Below are positions 38,727 through 49,158 of a stretch of 64,000 bases of DNA, one piece after another; within the stretch, counting starts at the first letter, position 1, and every line of letters begins with the position of its first letter. The stretch comes from Amblyornis subalaris (lineage: Eukaryota > Chordata > Aves > Passeriformes > Ptilonorhynchidae), in assembly GCA_018881555.1 (NCBI GenBank), contig JACAXG010000092.1, positions 1,124,809-1,188,808 on the forward strand, in the 5' to 3' direction. Position numbers and translations under genes: made by a program. The notes beneath the pieces are model-generated. The model was not told the DNA's origin. It worked only from the letters and a program-made list of their open reading frames with translations, and did not search any database.

Positions 38727-39479
38727 TGTGATGTACTGACATTTGCTTGGATGGGCTGGTTGAGCCCTATTATTGTTTCCTGGATGGCCTGGGACCATAT
38801 CTTAAACAAAGTGTTGCGACAGCCAAGGGAAAAGGCTGATAAGGAGCAGATCTTGCTGAGGGGATGTAATGCTTTTTATCATGCCAATGTCCTCCCTCCT
38901 GATAAGCAAAACTCCCCCTCAGAGGATGTATTGGGGAGCTCACAAGTATGCCTGAAGGTATTCCTTCCTTCTGTCATGTCAATAGAAGGTACCATAAACC
39001 ATCAAAGGTTCCTGGAGGGTCCCCTTCCCCCCCCTCCACCCTACNCATTTTCACAGTTCTGCATCAGACAGTGTAAGACCCCTCCCAGGGGAGGATTCAG
39101 GGCATTCCTGCATAAACCTGAACGTACATAACCTGTACAACTGTGGTGCATGGGCCCTCACCCCCACCCCCAGGGGATCACAACTGTGACCATTACCCTG
39201 ACCACGGACAGCTAAATTGCAATGATCAACTCTCTTGTCCTTTCCTTCCCTTTCTTTCTTTTCCTGATATATGTATTTTTTGTGATATTTTTACAGTTTT
39301 ATAGAAAAGCACCAAACCAGCTACATCCCTGCTTTCCATTACAACCAAATTGTTTTAAAATAAATCTTCCTCATATATACAATCGGCCACTTAGTGTGGT
39401 TTCACTCTAATCTGCCCCAAGGGATCTCTTCTTGTTAACAAGAATCTCGTTTACCCGGCCTCAGAGCCAGGTCATAACA
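38727..39479 (+). mobile_element. Solo LTR of an endogenous retrovirus, plus strand
   Basis: The element begins tgtgatgtactgac and ends caggtcataaca, giving canonical TG...CA ends and a length of 753 bp. It is flanked by gttgc (38722-38726) and gtggc (39480-39484), a 5-bp target duplication with one mismatch. The centre is GC-richer with a C-rich stretch near 39028. The 3' part has a pyrimidine-rich stretch, then a poly(A) signal followed by about 115 bp of U5-like sequence. A 5-bp duplication is usual for ERVL and also occurs in ERV1, so class is not settled. No internal proviral sequence is present. A 146-codon open frame at 38691-39131 starts outside the element and is chance. Confidence 0.72.
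39359..39364 (+). promoter_or_regulatory. Poly(A) signal of the solo LTR
   Basis: AATAAA in the context ttttaaaataaatcttcc, about 115 bp before the 3' end of the LTR, as expected for an R-region signal. Confidence 0.65.
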
Positions 39480-42400
39480 GTGGCAAAAAGACCATCAAAT
39501 GGGTGCACAAAACAGCAGCAAGCTCCACATTCACATTACATTTGCAGGTCTAATACAGGGAGAGGGTCCGAAATTGTCACCCATATGGAACTGAAAGGAA
39601 GTTTTTTAAGAAGACATTGTGAAACTGTATAATAATCATTTTTGTAAATTGGCTAATATTTTTTATGTGAACTTGGGTCCAGTCTTGCAGTGTAGAGACA
39701 TCCTCTTGTGCACAGTTGTCACACAGGATTACAGAAAGGGGAATTAAGGACTTGACTGCAAATTAGGTGGTGTGCTTAAATTACAATTCCTCAATCTCTC
39801 TCTGGGCTTCCTGAGTTCTCTCTCTGATTTACAAAAGTGTGATAGAGACTAAAATCCACTTCTGGATGCTTTTCTTGAAGTAGAGCTAATATTACTTCAG
39901 GGAATTTAGGAGAAGTCAAAGTCTCCCTTTAAATAGAACATAAGTCAGAACATAGGGATTACAAAAGAATGGAATGACCAATCTCTGCTTTGGATTTTCA
40001 CTGTGGTGCTTAAGTTCCTTAGGGATGAAACTCGACTGACGGTTCACCTGCCAAATGCCAGATAAGAGTTCCTTACATCTTGGTGTTTGTTTCACAACTT
40101 AACATCTGTTGTCTCCTAGTATATGATTCCAGCAGAAGACACAGGGTGAGTTTATACATCAGTTTGTCTCACCCTTGCCTCTACAGATGGCACTGAGAAG
40201 AAGGTGAGTTTTTATGAATAACTTCTCCACAGTAAAGTACAGGAAATTTTATTTCACAGCAGGGAATGGACAGTATTTGTATTCTTTAAATCTTTCCAAA
40301 AGATGTATTAGGACATGTTTAGATATGTCAGAGAATCAATGCTTTACTTTACCCTTTTTTCCTCATATTATGCAATTTTAAAAAGTATATTTCTCTATAT
40401 CTAATAGATTTAGAAAGAAAATATATGTCACAAACTTATGCCATTTAACTGAAAAATGAGTATCATTTCCTCAGCTACCCAGCATGAAAAAGATTATTAT
40501 TAATAGAAGACACTCAATGCAAGCTGAGTTCTCAGCAGGATTATTTTTTACACATTTTAATGGACTTTACTGGATTAGTAAAGTGTTCAGGTGTCTGTTC
40601 CTTTATGAAGTAAATCCTCATGTGGTTTTAGAGACTATATAATGCTTGATAATACTCAGGACAATCCTCCTGGGAAAGAGAGAGACCAACTTCACCACCA
40701 CTCTGTATAACACACCAGGACAGTTCACACAACCTGTGAGTCTTCCTGTCTGCTGAGCAAGAGCTTGCCACATAGAGACAGAAAGTTAGTTTTTGGCTAT
40801 GTAGGTTATTCTGGGGGATGGCATTCTGGTCCCTCCATACCTCTCTCTTAATGAAAAAGCTTTTGTATGAATGGAAAATAGGTGTGCTAGCCACAGGAAA
40901 AACTGCATTTCAGGTATGTAATATGTGCAGAGCTGTTAAGTGACTTAGATAGACCTCTGAACTGTCAGGCTTGGCTTATATACCCAACAGCATTTCCTCT
41001 GTACTACCATCTTAGCACAGTAAAAATCCTGTATCGTTATTTTTAATGAAGAGAGGGGAATTAGGATTCACAGCTAGATAATTGGTTTTTAGTTAAGACC
41101 ATAGGCAAGAAAAATGCAATTTTGCAGTACACTGCAGCAGGTCCTTTTTTGTAACTATGACAAAACCACAGCAGACTGGCATGACCACAGTGAAAGCTGT
41201 GTCAAAGTTGTGTTCACTTCTCAGTAACATCTACATATGTACAGAAAAACGAAATCAGTTCTTACAGAAACCTTCTCTCTGAAAAGATCTGCCAGAAAAG
41301 CACACAGGTACAAGGCATAAGAGGAATTCCTTTCTTCCNATTTACACCGTTGCACCAGTGCATAGGATTATCCAGTCTTTCACAGAACTAGCAAATGTGT
41401 TACATACTACAGACTTAACACTCATTTTTTGTTTGCCTGAAAAATTGTTCACAATTTAAAGCACCCCAGAATTTTAGAAGAATTTAAAGAGAATTCAGAA
41501 GCACAAACAGAAGTTATTTTTCATTATTTTAATAGTTTAATATCTATGTTGTGGTTTTTTTTTTTTAAGTGATCTTTTTTATTCAGATGCTAACATAGAT
41601 ATTTCAAGGGACCACATACTGAAACAGAATAGATATTTTTCTGAATTCACCCTTACATGAATTTTCAGATCAGAGACTATTGTTAAATATGAAGCTAAGC
41701 TTGCCATTCTTGACTTTTTTTGGTGATTTATGTATCAAGTCATTACTTGTTTGGATCTTTTCTAAGACGTAGTTGCTTTAAAAGACTTTCACAGGGGTTA
41801 CTTTGTGAAACTGGAAGCCTCCCAAGATGCCTTATCTTGACTAATGGCCAAGATGAAACTGAACTTTAAATGACTACACAGCCTCCTCCTCAGTGTATTT
41901 TAAGAGTTCACTCACATAGCGCTTGTGCATACAGAGTTTCCATCAGTCTTAAAGGAATTACATAGATTTGAGGAATTTAAATTATTTTTTCTCCTTAAAT
42001 GTACCATTTGTCCTACATTATACAGCTTACCCTTGAATAAAAAGAATGTATTTGCAAGAATTTGACAGAAATCTTTGCAAAATAGTTTTGTTGTTTTGGA
42101 TTGGATCACTCTCTCTTGCTCCACACTTCAGCGGTAAGCTGAAGTGATGAAACACAAGCAAACAGTTGAAAAACCATTTTAATTGAACATTTGAGGAATC
42201 TAACAATACAGACCTGCCACGGAGAAAGCAAAGGTCGTGTGATAAGCAAAGGACATGCGATAAAGATATTTAGAGTAGTGGATTTCCCCTTTTTTTGCCA
42301 AATATTTAAGGTTGTCTGTCTCTGAAGCCTGTACTCATCTCCTCTATTAACTAGTCTAGAGCTAGTAAGTCCAACTTTCTCAGCGATCAACAGACATGCA

Positions 42401-44119
42401 GTTTCATTCATGGCTCTCTGTTGGAAACATAAACAGATCAGCTAAAGACTTCTCCTACGGGTGCCATAAAGCTGAATATTATAGGAAAGGATACAATTGA
42501 AAGTTGTAAACCCTCAGTTAATGTTAAACTTTATGTGGAACACAAAATATGATAAAGCAAATGTGTCAAATGTGTTAAAATCAGAACACAGGAAGCTCAG
42601 GAAGCTACCCAGCCTTCAATTCTTTTGCTCCTTCTCTCTGTTTCACACATGAGTTGACCGAAGTGTTTGATTGATGGAAATGCCTGGAGAAGAGAAGGTG
42701 TATGTAGCGCTGTTCCAATTATGAGAAAGAATGTCTCTGAAGACCAAATCAACATTAATATATTGTACATATAAATCTAGAATAACAATATCCAAACGCT
42801 TCAGATGGGGACTAGTAATCTTAACAGCACTGGACATGTCCTTAAGGCAACCTAAAATACACAAATTGTGACTTTTTTTAGTGAAGTACATTTTTCCAAG
42901 ATCATCATTAAAGAAAGGCTATTACAAATACTAGCAGGATGCAGAGGCTTTTCAGAAATCTAATTTCTTTATAAAATGTACTTGTTAAATGGTAGTTTCT
43001 AAATCTTCCAAGCTGTCCATCCTGACTGATTTTATTTTCAAAAAGAACTTAATAGAGGTTGAATTTTTCTGGTAGTAATAATTCCTTGAAGGCCTTTGGA
43101 GAATGAGTAGTGAATTAACCAACCTACAGAGTGACCTAAATTATGAACAACCTCTAGGACACCTGAGGCAAGTGAACTTTTCTTCACTGCATGCTGTCAC
43201 TGATGTACAACAACAACAGTTTTGTGAAGTAAAACCTACCTGCCATTGGCTATTCTATAATTACTTGAGTTGTCTAAAATAGTAGCCTGCACAAATCTGA
43301 TAACTTAGCTGCTTGTTTGTTGTCTTTTAATTTGCTCACAGAATTCTTAGCTATGTGGAAATTATATAATAGAAAAAATAAATACAAGACAGAAAAGAGT
43401 ATTTTAGCTGTATTTTTTAGCTTTAATTAGCAGCAGTTTTGATAAGCATTTGAATTTGTAAATATTGGTAAACATCAGTGCTTANTTCTTTCTCAGTGTT
43501 ATTTCAGCTGAAGTGAGCTAACATGAATCTTTCTTCAGTGTCCTCTGAACTAATTGCTGAAAAACAATGACAGCTATTTTCGTTGACCAGAAATTTTAAG
43601 AGACATTTTTATTTTAGCTTGAATAATGTGAAGGAGGAAAAAATTGAATTTTTTGTCTACTTTCCAGGCAAAAAATATGTCAATGGAATTTCTCATGGTT
43701 TGAAAACAAGAAAAAAGATCTCCTCTGTCATTGAACTGAAGTCTCTATTTGGTTACACCTCCAGATTCCCNAAGAGTGTGTCTACTTCTGTGAATTTAAA
43801 ACTACACTTAAAGACAATGAAATGTGTATACCGATGTTCTAAGTACAATAGGCACCTCATTAAACAGTATAAGTTTTTGGTCTCTATCATATTTTAAATG
43901 TAAGACAAAATTAGCAGAATTGAGCACAGAACTTGCATGAAAGCAGAGTATGTCTCTAATATTAGACTTTTATTATTGTTTTTGCAGCTAAAAGGAATTT
44001 GGCACAGCCATCTAAATGGTTTTATTGAAAGATGCTCAGTTTATAAATAATATCACTTTATTGGTTTCATAAGAAAGGTGTCAAATACATTTTTGTGTAT
44101 GCATGTGACACAATCTAGG
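39480..44119. other. Unique AT-rich sequence
   Basis: About 4.6 kb with no gene, RNA or transposon recognised. Minus-strand open frames at 40628-40894, 41912-42124, 42106-42411 and 42643-42891, and a plus-strand frame at 43583-43897, show no domain. Confidence 0.55.
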
Positions 44120-44157
44120 AAGCTCATGCTTCCCAAGCTCATGCTTCCCAAGCTCAT
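44120..44157. repeat. 15-bp tandem repeat, 2.5 copies
   Basis: The unit aagctcatgcttccc occurs at 44120-44134 and 44135-44149, identical, with a partial aagctcat at 44150-44157. Identical copies indicate a recent expansion. Confidence 0.92.
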
Positions 44158-45349
44158 TTTCAGTTTTCCCTGTATTTAATATCAGCTTTTATTTATTTNT
44201 TTTATTTTTATTTTTAATACCAATATTTTGTGTCCCTGTTAATTACTATCTTAAATAATTGCCTTTTCTTTTTCTGGGGGCTTATAACGTACTGAAAGAG
44301 AACCACAGATGGTATAGAGTATATACAAATTTTCTTCTAGCTTTATTCCTTGATATTTCAGGAAACTGTCGTCTTGGGAATGCCTTTAAACAGCCTGCCT
44401 TTTTTCTTTGATCCTGAATCTTTTGGTGCTTAAACACAGGTGACTGTGGGGGTGCTTTTGTGTTCAATTTACTAAGTAAAAGGTCAGGTAAAGCAGACAG
44501 TTTGTGGAGCCATTTGGAGGAAATATTACTCATGCTGGTAACTAGCACTGGATGGTTGTATTCTGCAGTATAGGTGGTCCTTGTGNTTCCTAAGATTTTC
44601 TTATTCAAACAGAGACAGTGGAGTACATTTTCCAGGATAATATCATATGAAATGTTCTCCAGGTGAATTTAACAACTGTTAACATTTTCAGTTTCATGGT
44701 TCATATTCTCTACATTGAGGTCAGACAACTATGGCAGTGTTAACTTGGGACATCAANTGCCATAGTAAAAGTATTTTCCCTCTTTCATTGTTCCAAAATG
44801 TAAGTTACTTTGTAAATGAAATAAACCACTCATCAACATTTTACCGCAGTTTTGACATACTAACCTTTTGTTCTGAGAGTTCTATTCATTTTTCTGTCAA
44901 CACTGTAACCCCCAGCTACTGCAGTAGTCCTCTTCCTTTGCCGTATTTCTAGACTTTCAAATACCAGGTGTGCATTAAATAATTTTTCCATCTATTTTAG
45001 ATTCTTCAATATTTTTNGTAGACTGTTTTACTACCTCTATTAAAAAAAAAAATCAGACCTCTTTCAATATACAAATAGTGAGGATTTTTAACCATTACCT
45101 CTATTTTCATAGAATTAATACAATTTTCATGACATTAATATTTCCACAGAAGAGGACATTTTTAACAATACAAAAAAATATGAAAGAAGGAAAGAGATTT
45201 AAAAGTGGAATGGACAAATCTTTCATATTTATATCATTACACAAGGTTTCAGATATTTCTTCTTTATTATATTTTAATGGTATAGGTACTTAACTTTAGA
45301 CAAGAAGATGTATAGTTGGGTATTTGGGTTATAGGCACTGATGAACCCC
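44158..45349. other. Unique AT-rich sequence
   Basis: No gene recognised. A minus-strand 108-codon open frame at 44282-44608 has no recognisable domain or splice context. Confidence 0.5.
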
Positions 45350-45546
45350 ATGGAAGGTTTAGATTTTATATTAGGAAAAAAATATTCACGAAAGTGTTGT
45401 CAAGCATTGGAACAGGCTGCCCAGAGAAGTGGTTGAGTCACCATCCCTGGAGGTATTTAAAAGATGTGTAGATGAGGCGCTCAAGAACCATGATTTAGTG
45501 GTGGATTTGGCAGTGTTGGGTTTTGCAATGTATATGATTCTATGCA
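45350..45546 (+). mobile_element. CR1 LINE, short 3' end
   Basis: Sense CR1 from ggaaggtttagattttat, through a tract like 'aggaaaaaaatattcacgaaagtgttgtcaagcattggaac', caggctgcccagagaagtgg, ggaggtatttaaaagatgtg and tagtggtggatttggcagtg, to a terminal tatgattctatg. It is about 200 bp and heavily 5'-truncated. Its wording fits the CR1 subgroup with 'agtggtggacttggcagtgttaggtt'. Confidence 0.95.
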
Positions 45547-46509
45547 TAGGAGTAGTACAGAAGTGGGCTGAATAAAAAATATTTTAAGAATGGCATTTTT
45601 CAAAAGGACGTGTGCTTCTCACCTAATAGAGTTCTTTCTGGTAGATGACTACTGANTGTTTCACCATGTGACTTCAGAGTGGTTAGGTTCATGTATACCA
45701 CACTGTCTCCATACTTTCTGGAACAGTAGCGTTGAAGTGCCATACATTAGTTTATGCAAAACACAAATATCTTTCTTCCATACTATTTGCACTTATTTAC
45801 ACTCTCGGAGCTAATAACTTACCTAGAAGACATGTTGGATCAAAACACCCCCCTGTATGATCTGTTTAATGGTTTAGTTTTTTTCTGAATTCTGTATCCC
45901 TGTAGCAACATTCCTCTCTGCACATATTTGACTTAATGAATTAACTGTTATAAAGGCTGGAACACAGAGCTGATATTCAAGACCTACCAAGTCATAATTT
46001 TGGCTCTTGAAGACTGAACACCCCTGAGTTAGTATGTTATACTTTAGCCTTCAAAGCAGGTTTCTGGCACATTATTTTCACAGGAATATTATGGAGACTT
46101 ATAATGCTTCTAATCGTAATTCGAAGCCACATGGTGCCCTAACTTTGAGGTTTTCGTGGCTATAGGTCCTAGAATGCCTAGTTATGAAACTTGCATTAAA
46201 TCTGTGCTTTCCTTATTTATTTAATCCATATAGGAACAAAAAATACATTGCAACATCCTTATCAAGTCATAGCTCAGCCATAAATGATTGTATAGTTTCA
46301 CTGCGACAAATCTGTGCTTGAAAGCACGAGAAGTCTTAACTACTATCAAACCACATTCATCATTGTGGGGTTGGGCTGCGCTGCATTTCGTGTTGAAACT
46401 CTTTAGCCATTTCTCAGTGGTGTAAGTATGGGCTGCTGCTNCATGGAGTGGTCTCGAACCCAGATAGCTGCTGTGTCTGTACAAGCAGTTGCACATGTGA
46501 CAAACCAGA
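45547..46509. other. Unique sequence
   Basis: Nothing recognised between the CR1 and the LTR. Confidence 0.5.
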
Positions 46510-46515
46510 TCAGGA
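46510..46515. repeat. Left target-site duplication of the ERVK-type LTR
   Basis: tcagga, identical to 46985-46990. Six base pairs is the usual duplication for ERVK-type integrases. Confidence 0.8.
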
Positions 46516-46984
46516 TGAAAAATTATTCTGAGGGGGATTGATGCCTAATCCGGGACTACCTAAAAAGAGAGGCCTGACAAAATTAAAGAGTAAAAAGCTG
46601 TTATATTTAGTGAAGGTACATCATTTAGGGCAGTCAGAGCTCACTCAGGGGTTACACCCTAAGACGGACCCCCTAAGATGGATGCCGGGTCACGGGTTTT
46701 TCATACTTTTATAAGTTTGGTCCATTTGCATATCAGGGTTAGTTCTTCCAATTACAGCTTCAGGTAANNAAGTAATTCACCCCAGCTTTTCTGCCCCCCT
46801 GACTCACTGTTGTTTACATGTCTTGTGGCCTGACACAGTAAGGTGTCCTTGAGTTTCAGGCCGGGAGATGGATTGTTTTGTCTGAAAGCAGTAGCTAACC
46901 CTCTATATGGACTTGAGAGTTATACACTAAAGAATTACAGGGTTACAAATATATGAAAAATATAAAAGCTAAAATCCTAAGGCA
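46516..46984 (-). mobile_element. Solo LTR, ERVK-type, minus strand
   Basis: 469 bp. On the plus strand it begins tgaaaaattattc and ends aatcctaaggca, so read on the minus strand it is TG...CA with start tgccttaggattttagc. Perfect 6-bp duplications (tcagga) flank it. It contains, antisense, the phrases cttttataagtttggtccat and ggcctgacacagtaaggtgt, which I associate with an avian ERVK-like LTR family. On the minus strand a TATA box lies at 46714-46707. No internal retroviral sequence is adjacent, so it is a solo LTR formed by recombination. Two N bases sit at 46768-46769. Confidence 0.85.
46707..46714 (-). promoter_or_regulatory. TATA box of the ERVK-type LTR
   Basis: The minus strand reads TTATAAAA in the context aaacttataaaagtatg, roughly in the middle of the LTR, as expected for a U3 promoter. 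Any transcript would run toward lower coordinates. Activity is unknown. Confidence 0.6.
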
Positions 46985-46990
46985 TCAGGA
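46985..46990. repeat. Right target-site duplication of the ERVK-type LTR
   Basis: tcagga, matching 46510-46515 exactly. Confidence 0.8.
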
Positions 46991-48324
46991 TCAGTTCCAC
47001 AATTTGAGAAGCTGCATAACTTGCTGGTGCTCAGACACAGAAATGTAATACATGGCAGGCTGAAGGCAGAAGGTAGGACTGTCCTTTTTCACAAATGCTT
47101 GAGTTACAATTAAGTAGAAGGTCTTTGTAAAATTNCAGCTTCAGTTACAATGATTAGGTAGTGAGAAACATTCTAAAACTGACCAGACTTCCCCACACTA
47201 CTGTGTATTTATGTCTACATGTCTCAAAATTTCAAGTTTCAGTGTTTGTTGGTATTTTAGACTTTATGGTTTATTATGTTAAATAAGGAATGTCAACTTT
47301 ATGAATATAAAACTTATGTCTTTTCTGAGACATTTGCTACCTAAATGTCCTTATTGTCACATCTGTATTTGTGTAGTGTCTGATCCCATGCATATGTAAA
47401 TATAACTTTTTGTAGTTGTACTGGCTATATTTCTGTGGCATTTGCTGATCATTCTGTGCTAGACCTTTAAGTGGGACTTGTTTTGCTGTGTTCCCTATTA
47501 CAACAGCTGTGCTAAACTTGAGAGCTGTACAGTTTCTTTAGGGAGTACAACAATTAAACGCACAATGCCCATGTCAACATTTTACCTTCTAGGGAAAAAA
47601 AAACAACATTGCAACACAAAACACTGAAAAGAAAACTTTTCATCACTTATTTACAGTATCACTCAGAGAAATACAACATTAATACAGTATACACTTTCAA
47701 ATACTTAAACCCAAGCCAATAAATGAACCAATGATTTTCAATTAATCCTAGAGGTGCCCCATACTGTTAATTGGACTAGTTAATTTATCACAGTGCCGTC
47801 AGTTAAGTACCACTTACACATGCATTTCACATACTGAAGAAATTGTTTTATTTGTATCAGCTCTCATAGAAATCCAAAAGCAATTTCCTGAAGTATTTTA
47901 CTTGAAAAGGTTCAAGATAGCTGTTATCTCTTCCAAAAACGGGTTTGGAGTTTTTGCTTTTCGATTTTTAAATTTAGACATACTTGTGGTTATTGTTATT
48001 TAAATAAGTATTGATAATAAAATAATTTAGTGTTGTAAAACCTGACTTTAATGCTTTGTTGGGGAAGGTTTCTATTTAATTTCGTAGGTTTTCTATTTTC
48101 CATTGAAGTTATTCAGTCAAAATTCTGGTTTGCTTTTCAGAAATAACACCAATGAGAAGTAGTTTTTTTCCATCTCCTGCCTTGCCATCTTTTAAAGTCA
48201 GGTAACAGATCACTTGACAGTGTCCCTAGTGTTACTCGTACTGCTATTTTTTTGGTTTTTTCCCTCCTCTTTGCAGGCTAGTAGACAAAATACATCACTG
48301 TGTAAATTTGTCACTGAGCAGGAT
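46991..48324. other. Unique AT-rich sequence
   Basis: No gene or repeat family recognised. Confidence 0.5.
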
Positions 48325-48717
48325 AGGATTTAAGGTGGTTTCAGACCAAAAGGAACAACAGTTTAATAAGAAAGCTACAGCTCCACACACAAGCAAAGCA
48401 GAACAAGGAATTCTTTCACCATTTCCCGTGGACAGGCAGGTGTTCAGCCATCTCCAGGAAACTAGGGCTCCAACAGGCCTAACAGTGACTTGGGAGGAGA
48501 AATGTCATAACTAAGAATGTTTTCCCCCTCTCCTACCTCGCTCAGCCTTTATTGCTGAGCATGATGCCATACAGTATGGAATTTCCCTTCAAATAGATGG
48601 GGTCAGATGTCCTGGCTGTGTGTCTTCCTTCCCAAGTTTACTTGTTGAAGGGGCCATCTGAGAAGTAGAAAAGGTCTTTATGCTGTGGGAGCACTACTCA
48701 GCAATGGCTAAAACAAG
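48325..48717 (-). mobile_element. ERV LTR fragment, minus strand
   Basis: The plus strand carries, antisense, hallmark phrases of a widespread bird ERV LTR: gacaggcaggtgttcagcca, tctccaggaaa, a 'gctgagcatgatgccatacagtatggaat' tract, ggtcagatgtcctggctgtg, and gagcactactcagcaatggc followed by taaaaca. At 48717 it departs from the pattern, so the start of the LTR (its 5' end on the minus strand) is missing. No target duplication can be assigned. In intact relatives the corresponding TATA box is 'tatatgctgagc' antisense; here it reads tttattgctgagc, so the box is damaged. An open frame at 48308-48514 overlies it and is not a gene. Confidence 0.75.
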
Positions 48718-49013
48718 AACAGAGCATAAAGAAGTATTAGATAAATGTGCCTGGAAGCTGCTGATCTTCAGGAAAGTTGAATTCCCTGGATCAGTAGTTC
48801 CTTTTCAGTTATCTGGCTGCAAAACAATGAAGAGGAAATTTCCAGCTCTGAAATTTGCATGGCTACTTTTATAGGGTTTTTTTGTTGTTTCCTTTTTACT
48901 TCCACTGTGTCCTACGATTTATAACAAAGACCTGGTGAAAGCGTAATGTATTGTGGCTGGCTCAAAAGGAGTAATTTGAGCTGCCTAGTAGTAACTCCTA
49001 GAGTATAATTGTG
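48718..49013. other. Unique sequence
   Basis: Nothing recognised between the LTR fragment and the CR1 3' end. Confidence 0.5.
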
Positions 49014-49158
49014 TTAAGAGTTCAAGAAGTGTTTTGACAATGCTCTCAGGCATGTGGTGTGAACCTTGGGNTTGTGCTGTGCAGGGCCAAGAGCTGGACT
49101 TGCTGATCCTTGTGGGTCTCTTCCAACTCAGGTTNTTTTATGATTCTGTGATTCTAGG
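49014..49158 (+). mobile_element. CR1 LINE, very short 3' end
   Basis: Sense CR1 3' terminus. It starts gttaagagttcaagaagtg, continues tttgacaatgctctcaggca, gtggtgtgaaccttggg and a tract like 'ctgtgcagggccaagagctgg', then ccttgtgggtctcttccaac, and ends tatgattctgtgattcta. About 145 bp; one of the shortest recognisable copies. Same subgroup as 11404-11817. Two N bases at 49071 and 49135. Confidence 0.95.

Noticed and set aside
38691..39131. 146-codon plus-strand open frame
   Set aside because: It starts just outside and runs into the solo LTR, ignoring element boundaries, and has no domain.
44282..44608. 108-codon minus-strand open frame
   Set aside because: No recognisable domain, contains an ambiguous base, no splice or promoter context; length is compatible with chance.
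48271..48514. Good splice-acceptor tract (ttttttccctcctctttgcag) followed by an open frame
   Set aside because: The 'exon' is the antisense ERV LTR fragment. Pyrimidine-rich AG sites are common by chance and no donor of quality was found.
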